The notes: generated by a model from the sequence alone, not told the origin. Shown: positions 1 to 11,160, numbered from the stretch's first letter. The stretch: 64,000 nt of DNA from Prorocentrum cordatum (GCA_963575745.1 CAUYUJ010017793.1:712023-776022); one strand, 5' to 3'. Made by a program: numbers and translations.

Positions 1-440
1 ACTACTACTACTACTACTACTACTAATACTACGACTACGAATACTAAGCATAAGCCTAATAATAGAAAGTGGTGATACTAATACTAGTGGTGGTAGTACT
101 AATGAGAATGAGACTCGTCCGGATAAGCAGCGGCACCCTTATCAGCATCAATATCAGCATCATCAGCATCATCAGCATCATCGTCGTCATCATCAGTTTC
201 ATCATCAGCATCACCGCCATGATCATCAACAGCATCATCATCATCAGCATCGTCATCATCAGTATCATCATCAGTATCGGTCATCATACTCGTCATCATC
301 ATCAGCATCATTACCCGAACCATCATCACCACAGTCACCACCAGCGTCACCATCAACTTCCTCATCGTCGTCACCATCACCACCAGCAGCACATCATCAT
401 TACCCATCATCAGTAGCATCCTCATCATCATCACATGCAA
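1..440. repeat. ACT/ATC triplet microsatellite
   Basis: The stretch opens with uninterrupted ACT triplets and passes into imperfect CAT/CAG/CGT triplets to about 435. The open frames across it (poly-Ile/Met/His/Asp) are by-products of triplet periodicity and are not treated as genes. Confidence 0.9.
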
Positions 441-470
441 ACGCACATGTAGGATTAGGACGTCCAGCTT

Positions 471-1211
471 ATGCGGGAGACTTTGAAGGGAAACCACATG
501 TGGGCGGACAACACAAGCACTTTGACTGGGCCTACTGATTATGGGGCGTTTCACACGTCGCGGGTGGACCGCATCTGCCTGCCACAAGTGCTCCGACACT
601 GGCACCCTACAAGCAGAATTCTATGGCGTACGGCTGCAAGGCTTCAACTGATCCCAATACATGAGTCGGGACATTCGTCGAGACACTTTGGGTACAAGGA
701 TCACGTGCCTGTTCAATGGATTTTCCAACACGGGCGAACATTTGGGCACGTGCACGAGGGGGAGGTTCCGTTCTCGTGGGATCGTGATGCGCTCGTACGG
801 GGTGTGCTGTTTGCCGAGGGCAGGAAAGAATTGACTGCTTCTGTGGAGGAGAAACTGTCCGACGCTGCGTGGCGGCCAGAAGGACAACACCCGACGAGAA
901 GATGGCAAGATTGGGTTCGAACTGTGAATGAAGCAAGTAGGGCCCTACATCGCACAAGATTTGAAGCGCAACGCCCACGCCCAACCGACACACAAGAGGC
1001 CAACGAGTTGATGTTCCAACGACGGCGCGATCTCGTTACACACCGATCATTGGGGGATCCAGGCCTGGGGGTTCGATTGCTTGGCGACGTGCATCTTATG
1101 CAGGACATGGCAGACATGATCACCACTTGGCAGATGTTGTCAAAGTATACTGCTGCACGACGTGCGTACGATGTGTGCGATGTGTGCGTGAGGGGGGACA
1201 GGCAACAATAG
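471..1211 (+). pseudogene. LINE endonuclease C-terminus and linker (fragment)
   Basis: This 246-codon open frame looks like the end of an APE-type endonuclease of a non-LTR retrotransposon followed by the linker before the reverse transcriptase. The signs are SRVDRICLP (the usual S-R-x-D-x-I-x-x-P block), then ARLQLIP, then DHVPVQW (the catalytic D-H pair with its P-V tail) near 697-720. An Arg/Glu-rich region beginning VEEKLSDAAW and running to QRRRDLVTHRS follows, as is usual upstream of RT in such elements. The N-terminal half of the endonuclease is missing and no RT follows, so this is a truncated copy. The larger LINE at 5.3-10.8 kb lies in the same orientation. The family is inferred from motifs, and the exact clade is unknown. 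Confidence 0.6.
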
Positions 1212-1617
1212 CAGGAAGAGCGCGTACATCTGTATCAGGCTGCGTGACGCGCGCGCGACATGCATGCTATGCATTGTGCTGCTTCGGTCCCAAAGCGGTG
1301 GCGTTATGATGCCGTCCTGCGTCAACGACCAGACCAGGGGGGTCGGGCATCTACCTGTCCCAACCAGGTCCCCTGGGAGGATGCACGGCCAGAGGCGCTC
1401 GAGTGGAACACTGCACGGGATCAACACGCACAAGCTGCATAGCCCCAGGTGGCCTGGAGAATTCCCCCGTTCGCCCAGGGATAATTATCCGCTCGACCAA
1501 AAAAATCCTCGCTCGGGGCCGAATATCCCAGGTCGTGGCTGGATGTCCTCGCTTGGTTATGGGCGCTTCGCTCGGCGCGCCCCCCACCCCTGACGGCGAG
1601 CCGCACTCCGACCCCTA
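1212..1617. other. No gene recognised
   Basis: Mixed-composition sequence downstream of the LINE fragment. Short open frames exist, but none shows a domain. Several CCCAGG/CCTGGG-type motifs occur near 1360-1450 and 1525-1540, possibly decayed relatives of the hairpins that follow. Confidence 0.5.
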
Positions 1618-1646
1618 GGCGCGCCACCCACCCCAGGTGGCGCGCC
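1618..1646. repeat. GC hairpin, copy 1 (perfect 11-bp stem)
   Basis: GGCGCGCCACC (1618-1628) and GGTGGCGCGCC (1636-1646) are exact reverse complements around the 7-nt loop CACCCCA. This is the reference copy of a family found six times between 1.6 and 3.2 kb. Confidence 0.9.
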
Positions 1647-1714
1647 AGGCTCTGCTGCGAACGCGCCCCTGCCGTTGATCAAATGTCCGCGCACGGGTTA
1701 AGAGCGTTCTCGCG

Positions 1715-1743
1715 GGCGCGTCATCCGCCCCAGGTGATGCGCC
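1715..1743. repeat. GC hairpin, copy 2 (compensated stem)
   Basis: GGCGCGTCATC and GGTGATGCGCC pair around CGCCCCA. Compared with copy 1, the fifth pair from the loop has changed from C-G to T-A. The sixth and second pairs are G.T wobbles. Pairing is therefore kept despite the changes. Confidence 0.85.
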
Positions 1744-1756
1744 CCTCCTCGCCCTT

Positions 1757-1785
1757 AGCGCGTCGCCCACCCCAGGCGGGGTTCC
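1757..1785. repeat. GC hairpin, copy 3 (decayed 3' arm)
   Basis: AGCGCGTCGCC, loop CACCCCA, then GGCGGGGTTCC. The first four pairs next to the loop hold and the fifth is a wobble. The outer stem is broken. Confidence 0.6.
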
Positions 1786-2233
1786 TTCCGCCCCCGCCCG
1801 CCCCCCAGCATTTAATGGCAGCTTGTGATCGTCATACACACGGGGGACGCGAGATTACAAACAAAAAAAATGCGCGCCTGTCCGGACGAATCGCGGCAGG
1901 GGGCACCCGCCATGCCAGAAGGAAACGCGCGGCGGCGGCGCCAGCGATTAGCGCCGACGTCCCGCCGACAGCGAGAAAACGACACGCGCGACGCAAGCGG
2001 CGCCGTTCCAGCGGAGGGGGACAGCAGCGCCTCCACTGTGGCGGGGCGCTCGGGACAACATAGCCACAGACAGCACGGAAAAAGGAAGCGGGGGGAAGAG
2101 ACGCCTCAGGTGGCGGGCGGAGCCGACACGGCTGCACACAGTAACGGAAAGAAGGGGGACGAGAGGCCGAAGCAAGCGAACAGGGCCGTCCCCACTCCTT
2201 TTCTACCCCTCCCACCCACCCCTCGACTGCAAT
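1786..2233. other. GC-rich spacer before the CGA array
   Basis: No domain was seen in any frame. The sequence is rich in short purine runs and CGGCGG words and ends in TACCCCTCCCACCC just before the triplet array. Confidence 0.5.
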
Positions 2234-2240
2234 ATGTCCC

Positions 2241-2289
<49 letters not shown>

Positions 2290-2496
2290 CAACGGCGACG
2301 GCGATTGCGACTGCGACGGCGACGGACGACGACGCACTGCGGATTCTCTGGGGGGCGGGCGCGCTGCGCATGCCCGCTGCAGTCGTCGTCGACGCCGCCG
2401 ACAACGACGACGACGACGACGACGACGCACTGCGGACGCCCGACGACGACGCACTGCGCATGCCCCATGGGCGGGGCTTCGTAGGCAGGCTGTGGT

Positions 2497-2533
<37 letters not shown>

Positions 2534-2634
2534 CACGACGACGATGATGACGACGACGACGACGACGACGACGACGCGGACGGCGGACGGCGCACGGCGG
2601 ACGGCGGACGGCGAACGGCGGACGGCAACGGCGC

Positions 2635-2677
<43 letters not shown>

Positions 2678-2693
2678 AGCGACGGCGACGACA

Positions 2694-2749
<56 letters not shown>

Positions 2750-2799
2750 AACGGCGACGACGAAGGCGACGACGACGACGACGGCGACGACTGTGGCAC
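2234..2799. repeat. CGA/GAC triplet array
   Basis: Long runs of GAC triplets alternate with blocks carrying GGC interruptions (GACGGC). Poly-Asp, poly-Arg and poly-Thr open frames arise on both strands. A non-repeat interruption with GCACTGCGGA words sits near 2335-2500. Confidence 0.95.
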
Positions 2800-2810
2800 G
2801 TCAATCATCG

Positions 2811-3051
2811 GCCTGGGAAAGGAAATTCTTCGCATGTATACGATACGAAAACCCACTTGTTTTGAGGCTGCCGCGGACAGGGGTACACGATCCTCTAGGC
2901 GGCGACCGCGGCGACCCCCTGGCGCGCGCAGTTGTAAAAAAATATTTCGCGCCCCGCGGGGTCAACTCATCAGCCCCAGGGGGGGCATCATTTAGCAATC
3001 GCAAGCTGACGTTGCCCACCTGTCTGTGCACTGGTTAGGTGCGTCTCACTC
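2811..3051. other. Spacer, nothing recognised
   Basis: AT-richer spacer between the triplet array and the second hairpin cluster. It holds a CCCAGGGGGGGCA-like word near 2974 that resembles hairpin loops, but no gene. Confidence 0.4.
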
Positions 3052-3080
3052 TGCGCGCCACCCAACCCAGGTGGCGCGCC
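3052..3080. repeat. GC hairpin, copy 4
   Basis: TGCGCGCCACC, loop CAACCCA, GGTGGCGCGCC. Ten consecutive pairs form and only the outermost is lost. Confidence 0.85.
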
Positions 3081-3095
3081 CGCTACCGCCCCGCG

Positions 3096-3124
3096 GGCGC
3101 GGCATCCACCCCAGGTGCCGCGCC
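3096..3124. repeat. GC hairpin, copy 5 (compensated stem)
   Basis: GGCGCGGCATC, loop CACCCCA, GGTGCCGCGCC. The fifth pair from the loop is G-C where copy 1 has C-G and copy 2 has T-A. The second pair is a T.G wobble. All 11 positions can pair. Confidence 0.85.
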
Positions 3125-3201
3125 CTGCGCTCGCTGAGGCTCCATCCCAAATCATGGCCACCTGTCTGTACTCTGGTCACGTGCTCATGGCTTCAGCGTG
3201 G

Positions 3202-3230
3202 GGCGCGCCAGCCATCCCAGGTGGCGCGCC
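3202..3230. repeat. GC hairpin, copy 6
   Basis: GGCGCGCCAGC, loop CATCCCA, GGTGGCGCGCC. One G.G mismatch lies two positions from the loop, and the other ten pairs are intact. Confidence 0.8.
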
Positions 3231-4000
3231 CCCAGTTGGCCCGCTGCAGGTGCGCTCCGTACGCGCGCCCTACAGCGGGCCGGCCCCGTTGGCGCACATG
3301 CCGCTTCAATGGCTACGGGCTTGGCAGGCACGCCCCTGTGCCATCGGCTGGTGGCACCTGCCAAGTGGCTCGCTGCCGCCCCACTTTGGGGGGCGCCGCC
3401 TCCGCGTCGCCCTCCCGCTTTGCCTCCTGGCTGCTTTGCCGGGGGCCTTCGCCTGGCCCCCGCCTTGACTAGGCGCCGCCCTGTTCACGGCTGCAACGCG
3501 TGCACCGGCCCAGAGCTCGGCCTCGCTGCCTCCTGCCGCCTCCCCGCCGCCCGTGGCGTTTTGCGCGGCCTCCACGCGCCGCTCTGCGGCCGCACGGGCC
3601 CCGCGGCCCACCCTGGCCGCCTGGCTTTGCCCAGCCTCTTCGCCTCCCTCACGCGACCCCCTGCCCCCCCGCGCTGCGGTCGCGCTTCGGCGGCAGCTTT
3701 TGCGCAGCCTCCACAGCCACTGCCCCTGCCTCCCGCCCTGACATTCGGGGCCCCTGGCGGCCCTGCAGCTCTGGCACCTCCCCACTTGCTGGGCCTCGCC
3801 CTCCACTGCTGCCGCTGGCCCCTCCCCTGGGCGCGCCCGCGATGCCGCCCCGCGCCCGCTGCCAGGGGCAACTCTCCTGCCCGGCCGCCCCGCGCGCCCC
3901 CCCGCGGCCTCGCCGCGTGACGGCGCTTCCGCGGCCGCCCCTCGTCTCCTTACCCCCTCCTCACGCAGGACAATTCGCAATACCGTAGCCCAATGCCTGG
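3231..4000. other. Very GC-rich region, no gene recognised
   Basis: Open on both strands (for example 3198-3920 plus and 3306-3980 minus), but the translations are Pro/Ala/Arg/Gly-rich without domains, as expected of GC-rich noncoding DNA. I do not call a gene. Confidence 0.5.
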
Positions 4001-5250
4001 ACGCGCGCGCGGACGGCTCTTGCCACGCTGCGACACAAGAAATGTGTGCGGCTGTCTATGGCTGTGTCTATCATGCCAATGCCGCGTATGTGTCATGCGT
4101 GCATGTGTGCTGCATGTGTACTGCGTGCATGCGCGCTGCGTGCACGGCTGCATGTGGCCGCGCGTCCCATGTCAATGTCGCGCATATGTTGCGTGCGTCT
4201 GGTAGGAGACGCGGGCAAGACGCGGGCGGGGCGCGAGGAGGAAAAGGAAAAGGGAGGGAGCGAGGAGGAGAGGACGCGCGAGAAACGCGCGCGCGACGCA
4301 ACAGGGAAGAAAACCATAAACCTACGAAACATGTGGGGAAGAAAACCAATACCACACTAAGCATGTGGAGAGCAAGAGCGTCGTTCCGCACAGGATGCGC
4401 CATGGCCCGCGTCGACGACGCGTTCAGGGACCAACCCCTGCGCACCCCCTGCTGCGTGGAGAATGTGCCGCGTTGCATGGTGTGTGTGTGTATGTGTGCT
4501 TGCAGCTGCAAGCGCATGCGCGCGTGTGCGCGTATGCGCGAATATTTGATGCGCGCGCGTGAGATCTGCATGCGAGCGTATGTCCGATGAGTGCACGAGC
4601 GAGATGCAGGAGGGGGGGAGGAGGGCGGCAAACGCGGGTGCGACGCGGGTGCGAAGAAGAAAGCCAGGACCCCACAGAGCATGTGGGGAAAAAGGGAGAC
4701 CAACGCGAAAGCAACAGAAGTCCGAAGGACCGCGGCCATCGTCGAGCTCTCCCCGTCGGCAAGCCGCTGGGCGCGGCGCCCGAGCCCTGCTGCACATCCC
4801 GCGCGAGCGCGAAGCGGCTTGGGAGGGACAGTCCTCGCGCGGCGGAGTACTGACCTCCTTCTCCCCCTCCCCATCCTCCTCCTCCTCCAGCCCACTTCAG
4901 ATGCAGAGAGAGTTGGGTGGACCTCCCTACACTACACTCACCTCCGCTTGTCACATCACAACAGCTTCTGCTGGGCGAACGGGGGCCGCGCACCGCCTGC
5001 GTGCGAGGTGCGCCCGCGGGCCCGTGACATCATCGCGCGACGCCAGCTCCTTGGCCACAGTCCCTGCAGCCTCGTCCAGACGAGGCGGCTCGTGGAGATC
5101 AGCGAGGCGATGAAGAGTGCGGCATTCACTGCGATGACTGGAACGGAGCTGCGTACCACTCCTGGTTCAGCGGTGTGGTCTCAGAATCAAGGACTCCATC
5201 AGTCTGTGCACTTTGCATATGGACGCGAACCGTTGACGAACCGCTGTGCG
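4001..5250. other. GT/GC-rich simple sequence and spacer
   Basis: Imperfect GCATGTGT words fill 4030-4200 and 4480-4580. CATGTGGGGAAGAAAACC near 4330 recurs in related form near 4680, so the spacer contains short dispersed duplicates. No domain was found in any frame. Confidence 0.5.
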
Positions 5251-5283
5251 GGCGCCTGAACTGGCATTCACAAGAGCTGGAAC

Positions 5284-5820
5284 GTGCTCATGTCGACGCC
5301 GCCCCATGTTACGATGGGCAGAAGTGATCTGGTCTCCATCATCACGAAGAACACTGGCATCACGTTGATTTCACTCGACTTTCCTGTTGCTGTCGGGCGT
5401 TTTTGTAAATGTTTGGAAATAAAAACTGATGACATACTACTGCAGTGGCTCGACACCGAAGTTTCTGAACTACCCTGCCGTTCCACACTTTTGATATATA
5501 CTGACCTGAATCACTCGCTCGCCTCGGAAGAAGGCCATGACGGAAATGCGATTAGCGACCACAATCAACTGCGCATGGGGCATGCTGGACGGGCTTCGCG
5601 TGAATTGCTAGATAGACACAGTACGTGTTATCCCGACACGTTCTACAAGACTGCTCTCACGTACTACAACGGCAGCCACTCTAGCTATATCAACCATACG
5701 TTACCTTGCGGGCTTCGCTCTCGCATTACCAAGTGTTGCACAATGGCTCGGCTTGGGCGAGGGCTCCATCTTGCACCTGGCAGTGGCTCTCGAATGCATG
5801 TTGTCCCGATGTTACTTGCT
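5284..5820 (+). pseudogene. LINE APE-type endonuclease domain (decayed)
   Basis: In an open frame starting at 5284, LPCRSTLLIYTDLN sits where the family has the G-D-x-N metal-binding motif (G replaced by T). HSSYINHTLPCGL sits where S-x-I-D-x-x-x-x-P is expected (D replaced by N). LHLAPGSGSRMHVVPM matches the final D-H-x-P block with D replaced by M. These substitutions at catalytic places indicate an inactive domain. The same frame continues open to 6120, but the linker shifts to another frame at about 5.9 kb. Confidence 0.6.
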
Positions 5821-5927
5821 GCTGATAGTGTGCTGCCGACTACCGCACCTCATGCACGCGTGCGCCGGGAGCAAGATTTGATTGCTATGGCTGTTCAGAC
5901 CACTGGACTTCGTGAACCGTTGTTGAG

Positions 5928-7170
5928 ATGTGCTGGTCGCGCACACTACACGTTGCTCGCCATTATGTCTTGGGATTTCTTCAAGCTCTGGTGCCGGAGC
6001 AAGGAGATAAGTCGATGCGTGAAATGGATTTCCCGATTGCTGGGAAACATGGCGGTCGCCCTCCTGGTGTTCATGACCGTGAGACTGTCCTTCTTCGTCG
6101 CCAGGTGCGTGCCCTTCTAGATCTACGTGACAAACTACGAGCTGCTGGTGCACCTGTGGCGCATCACGATTCCCAGATTCGCGACCTCATAGCTCGTCTT
6201 GAGAGAGAAGTCCGACGTTGGCGCCGAGCTCTCCACCGAAAATGGGTTAATGAACTACATGAGGCTCGGCGATCTCGAGGCTTAGCGGCCGTCCAGTCTT
6301 TATCTCGCAAGCTTGCTGGCACTGGCCTGGGCCCGAAGCGTCTAGTTTACAATGCAGTCCGACGGAAGGCCCCGAACACGATGGAGCTTATCCAACGGAT
6401 ATCGCTGTCTGGAGACCAAGATGGACTGGGCGCAGTTCCTGCGCTACTCCCCGAGTTCGAGGCTGAGCGTGCTGCTATGCCCTCCATGGGTACTTATGAT
6501 CGTGAGGCCGCTCGTGGCTGTGGCGCGAAGAATCTTGATCGTGCAATTGATGGGCTGAGGCGTGCTTCGCGCCACAGGGCTGTCCCAGGATGGAGTCTAC
6601 CAAGCGAGCCATGGTTACTTATGCTCGCCCCGCACTACTCTAGCCGAAAACGTGAAAGACCAGAAGGTGTTGGCTACCACGTCGAGAGCCCTGATATCAT
6701 TAATATCATAGAGACGTTCACGGCGCTTGCTACTGCTTGGCGCCTTTCTGGTCGGCCCCCTTCTTGTGCGGGGTATTTCAACTTTCGGCAATCTCCGAAG
6801 ATTGATGGTGCAACGCGCGTTCTCCATGGGCGTTGCCCGTTCCATCGTGCAGTTTGTCGTGGGATCTATCGCTCGATATCAGCTGGCACCACCGACCACG
6901 CTGCTCATGGATGCGTTCCTCATCGTCGCCGTGAGAACGCAATTCTATGTGTGCAGTGCACCTCTTGGAGACTGAAAAAAAGAAAGATGCCTTTCGCTGC
7001 GGTGCTGGACGATATGACAAATGCCTACGGCTGTTGGGATCACGATCGCATGAATGCAATACTGCGGGAATACTTACCTTACGCTGATGCTGCGTTGCCG
7101 GTGGATGGTCAACGCACGCACGTACTACATATCGAAGCCGTCGACGGTGATGTACGAGAGTTGTCGCAAA
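5928..7170 (+). pseudogene. LINE linker and reverse transcriptase N-terminal half
   Basis: An open frame from 5928 carries a basic linker (REVRRWRRALHRKW, then RSRGLAAVQSLSRKLAG), a region with KAPNTMELIQRISL, and the RT motif A region FAAVLDDMTNAYGCWDHDRM near 6990-7060, which gives the catalytic Asp. Sequence turns into the minisatellite at about 7175, before the palm motifs B and C, so the enzyme is incomplete. The part of the 5928-7547 frame that lies in the repeat is not real coding. Confidence 0.65.
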
Positions 7171-7174
7171 CCAC

Positions 7175-8935
7175 GGAAACACACAACGCAAATACACAAC
7201 GCAAATACACAACGCGGCGCGACGTAATACACAACGTAAAAACACAACGTAAAACACGACGTGTATCCGCGTTGTGTATTTACACTGTGTATAACGCTGT
7301 GCGTTTACGCTGTGTGTACGCACGCTGTGTATTTATTTTGTGTATTTACGTTGTGTATTTACGCTGTGTGTGTGTTGCGTCCTGTGCGTGGTGTCGTGTG
7401 TGTCGCGTAGTGCTGTTTTTTTACGCTGTGTGTAAGCGTGCTGTGAATTTACGCTGTGTATGTGAGTGCTGTTGTGTAGTTACGCTGTGTATATGCGTGC
7501 TGTTGTGTATGCGCGCTGTATCTACGCTGTGGCTTCACGCTGTGTAGTTACGCTGTGTATTTACGCAGCGTGTACGCGTGCTGTGTACTTACGCTGTGAA
7601 TTTACGTTGTGTATTTACGCCGTGTATATGCGTGCTGTGCGTGGTGTCGCGTGTGTTGCGTAGTGATGTGTATGTACGCTGTGTATGCGTGCTGTGCGTG
7701 GTGTAGTGTGCGTTGCGTAGTGTTGTGAATTTACGCTGTGTATACGTGCTGTGTATTTACGCGGTGTACTTACGCTGTGTATTTCAGTGGGGTTGCGAAG
7801 TGTTGTGTATTTCCGTTGTGTGTATGCGTGGTGTTGCATAATGTGTTTTTCCATTGCGAACGTGCGCAACGTTCTGCATCTACGTTTCACATTCGCGCAT
7901 CGCGGCGTAGCGCTGTGTATTTACGCTGTGTATACGCGCGGTGTTGTGTAGTTACGTTGTGTCTGTGAGCGGTGTCGTGTCTTTACGTTGTGTTTGTGAC
8001 TGGTGTTGAATAGATACGCTGCGAAACGTTCTGCATTCGCGCAGCCTGGAGTATCTCTGCGTATTTACGTTGTGTATATGCGTGATGTTGTGTATTTACG
8101 CTGTGTATATGCGTGATGTTGTGTATGTACGCCGTGTATATGCGTGGTGGTGTGTAGTTACGCTGTGTATATGCGTGATGTTGTGTATTTACGCTGTGTA
8201 TATGCGTGCTGTTGTGGATTCGCGCTGTGTATATGCGTGCTGTTGTGCATTCGCGCTGTGTATATGCGTGTTGCTGTGTATTCACGCTGTGTATGTGCGT
8301 GCTGTTGTGTAATCACGCTGTGCATACGCGTGCTGTTGTGTATGTACGCTGTGCATACGCGTGCTGGTGTGGATTTACGCTGTGTATACGCGTGCTGTTG
8401 TGTGTTTACGCTGTGTATACGCGTGCTGTTGTGGATGTACGCTGTGTATACGCGTGCTGTTGTGTATTTACGCTGTGCATACGCGTGCTGGTGTGTATGT
8501 ACGCTGTGTCTACGCGTGCTGGTGTGTATTTGCGCTGTGTATATGCGTGCTGTTGTGTATGTACGCTGTGTATACGCGTGATGTTGTGTATTTACGCTGT
8601 GTATATGCGTGCTGTTGTGTTGTTACGCTGTGTATACGCGTGCGGTTGTGTAATTGCGCTGCGTATGTGCGTGCCGTTGTGTCTTTACGCTGTGTATATG
8701 CGTGCTGCTGTGTATTCGCGCTGTGTCTATGCGTGATGTTGTGTATTTACGCTGTGTAATGCATGCTGCTGTGTATTTACGCTGTGTGTATGCGTGATGT
8801 TGTGTATTTGCGCTGTGTATATGCGTGCTGTTGTGTATTTACGCTGTGTAGTATCTGCTGCTGACGTTGTGTATTTACGTTGTGTGTTATGGTTTACTGA
8901 CGTTGTGTATGTACGTTGTGCTTTACGTACGGTTA
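7175..8935. repeat. 31-bp minisatellite inside the LINE
   Basis: The unit contains TTTACGCTGTGTATATGCGT followed by GCTGTTGTG and has a period of about 31 bp, most regular between 8050 and 8870. Because 31 is not a multiple of three and the unit lacks stops, all three plus frames stay open for long stretches (Cys/Val/Tyr-rich), which mimics genes. The first about 80 bp (7180-7258) hold the same words as reverse complement (ACACAACG), so the array begins with an inverted piece. Confidence 0.9.
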
Positions 8936-9189
8936 AGATGTTCGTTTGATGGGTTTGTGATCACCATCGTGATGTACACCTACACTTGAAGAGTGGAGCG
9001 CCGATGGGTGAGACGTCTGCCCCCGATGACTTTCGCATGGACTTCGCCAGGCCTGTCAACACTTGGCGACGTCGGTCGTCACAGCCGTCCCCGATTGCGT
9101 CTTGCCCTCTGGTGCCCCAGCCGATCGACGAGACCCTCAACAAAAGCGTTGACGACCTCCGCTAGTTTCCCACGTTATCCTCAGGCCGC

Positions 9190-9757
9190 CTGAAAGAGGC
9201 GGTGAAGGCGTCGATGTTGGCGCAGTACGGCTACAAGCAGAACCTCGAGAAGCAGGTTCTTGTTCCGAGCTTGAAACATTATCATGACAACCGTCGTGTC
9301 TATGATGCTGAAGTCGGAGGCGCTCGTTCTCTCCCCCATGCACGCTACCTTGGCACGTTCTAGATGCCTGCGGGTGCGATTGTTGTTCATCAGCGTTGCC
9401 CAGGGAGCCCTGCTCTCGGGCCTCACTCCCTTCCTGCTCACGCGCACTCAGGAGTGCGAACTAGACGTCTTGCTACTTCACAAAAGTATGTCGACTGTGC
9501 AGGGCGAGGCTTGCGACTGGACTGGCCCCCATCCGAGATTCTGGTCGACTCGACGCACGTGCCTCAGGCTTGATCTTATTCCGACACGGTACGAATTACT
9601 TATCAAGCGATTGCGATGGAATCAAAGCATGGTTCGGTGGCCTGAGGATCACACTCAAGAAATTGCTGTTTTATTTGGACTGTTTGCTGTCGAGGGTTAT
9701 GAGATGATGGCTGACGGTGTGCTTACGAACGATGCCCGCACGCTACCCAGTTCATGA
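9190..9757 (+). pseudogene. LINE RT C-terminal region after the minisatellite
   Basis: One frame (about 9190-9363) reads GYKQNLEKQVLVPSL and then ARYLGTF before a stop. This is the N-x-x-K and L-G-x pattern typical of the RT thumb side in LINE proteins. The next frame (9284-9757) reads SVAQGALLSGLTPFLLT, then LDVLLLHKSM and ELLIKRLRWNQSMVRWPEDH, the usual C-terminal stretch of such elements. The two frames are offset, so at least one indel separates them. The family is recognised from motif order only. Confidence 0.55.
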
Positions 9758-10161
9758 GCGACACTAATTGTTTGGCTGCTCTAACTCATATGGAGGACTG
9801 GGTGGAGAGGTGGGGGGAGTCGGCTAGCACGCTCTTCGAGGATGAGGAGTTTCGCCACACGTTTCTGAACACTGATGGGAATGCGATTCGGAAACTCTGG
9901 AAATTGGGTCGCGCGGGTCCTGTTATCGATCTGGGTGAATTTCCTGGCGTGGAGGAGAGGCAGGGCACTGCTGAGCTTCGTTTCCGTTGCCGACAGTTCA
10001 TGGAAGAGGGGCATGTTTGTGGGGCGGCGTTTGCTACACGTAGAGGCCTCACTATGCACAATACGCTCACCAAAGAGGGCACACACGGCAAAACATCGAG
10101 TCTGTTAAAGTGCTTAATCACTAATCAGTACCCATGCTGCATGCAAAATGTCGCGTTCTGA
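9754..10161 (+). pseudogene. LINE C-terminal segment with zinc-finger-like motif
   Basis: This 135-codon frame continues the LINE protein. RFRCRQFMEEGHVCGAAF followed by ATRRGLTMH fits a Cys-Cys-His finger. LKCLITNQYPCCMQNVAF then gives a second Cys pair. In this element type such fingers lie downstream of RT and probably bind nucleic acid. The frame overlaps the previous one by four bases. Confidence 0.5.
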
Positions 10162-10242
10162 TGCAGTGCGAAGAGCAACAAAAAAGCCGCCTATCGCACA
10201 GGCGCGTGCGATGTCAGCACTGCTCATGCCGTTCATCCTGTC

Positions 10243-10809
10243 GTGGCTGTTCCACTTGTGTGCCTCGTTTGTCGCGTCCGCAGTTGGTCAGATTTGGCTC
10301 AGCTACAGAAGCAGATTCGCGACGAACACCGACCTCCTTCACCTGCACCCCGGGGTTCTTGCGCCGATGGAGCCCGCGCGGGCACTCAAGCGAAAAGATC
10401 CCGAGCCCGCCGCAGCCTCGGCTGCTGCCAGCGGCCCCCGCTCCAGAAGGCCAAGTCAGGAGGCGCTCCACCAGCCATGTCATCGGGAGCTGCGGCCTCC
10501 ACCGAGAGAACAAGAAGCAGCGCAAGGATCGGAACAAGTCTCTCGGCACGCTCGAGGAGTCGGGCTGGAACCAGAAGCAGAAGATCATCACCAGCGTGCT
10601 CATCAAATCAACCCTCGTTCGCAGCCAGGCGATGCGCGCCCTTGGATCGTGGATGCGTCACTACCCGAAGTGGCAGAGGCGCAGGCAGCGGGCAGAACGT
10701 ACAGCGAGGCAGTCAATCAAGCGCGTCGAGGCAACCAACACGGGCCTCCTCACCTTCATATCTTTCTTGGGTTCCTGAGAAAGCTCTTGAAGATCTGAGT
10801 GTTTCGTGA
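10243..10809 (+). pseudogene. LINE C-terminal finger and tail (frameshifted)
   Basis: Near 10243-10330 one frame reads VPLVCLVCRVRSWSDLAQLQ and then KQIRDEH, a C-x-x-C...L...H pattern of a C2H2 finger. Further on, a frame starting at 10134 gives KIITSVLIKSTLVRSQAMRA, and the frame starting at 10148 gives GRTYSEAVNQARRG and GPPHLHIFLGFLRKLLKI, which looks like a genuine C-terminus. Parts in three frames show two or more indels. Confidence 0.5.
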
Positions 10810-10929
10810 TTCACTGTCCTCGCCATTCTTCTCTGAAAAATCTCAGACCCGAACATGACAGCAGTATTACGTTGATATACCTGGGCACGCAAGCAGCGCG
10901 GTGTAACCCCGCAGACTAAGTCTGCGCCT

Positions 10930-11160
10930 GTGCACGCCTCCTGAACCTCTTCCTCCTCCTCCTCCTCCTCCTCCTCCTTCACGTCCTCCAAATCATCCTC
11001 CTCCTTCTCCTCCTCTTTCTCTCCCTCCTCCTCTTGCTCCCCCTCCTCCTTCTCCCTCCTCCTCCCCCAACTCATCCCCCTCCTCCTCCTGTTCCTGCTT
11101 CCTCTTCCCTCTCCGCCCTGCTCCCTCCTCCTCTTCCCTCCTCCTCCCCCATTCTCCGAA
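10930..11160. repeat. TCC-rich array
   Basis: Imperfect CTCCTC triplets on the plus strand with CCC interruptions lie directly after the LINE 3' end. Confidence 0.85.

Larger units (their letters stand above)
5284..10809 (+). mobile_element. Decayed LINE-type non-LTR retrotransposon
   Basis: Reading left to right, the plus strand carries an APE-like endonuclease, an Arg-rich linker, the start of a reverse transcriptase, a 31-bp minisatellite, the RT C-terminal region, zinc-finger-like motifs and a C-terminal tail ending GPPHLHIFLGFLRKL. The order matches one LINE pol protein, but the parts lie in different frames and the minisatellite replaces the RT palm core (no Y-x-D-D block is visible). 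The element is therefore dead. The 3' end is probably near 10.9 kb, where sequence passes into a TCC array. The 5' end is not defined. Confidence 0.7.

Noticed and set aside
7550-8759. Overlapping Cys/Val-rich open frames in all three plus phases
   Set aside because: They follow a stop-free 31-bp repeat. Since 31 is not a multiple of three, every phase reads the same words.
7175-8935. CRISPR-like array
   Set aside because: Units are contiguous degenerate repeats with no unique spacers of constant length, and the setting is eukaryotic.
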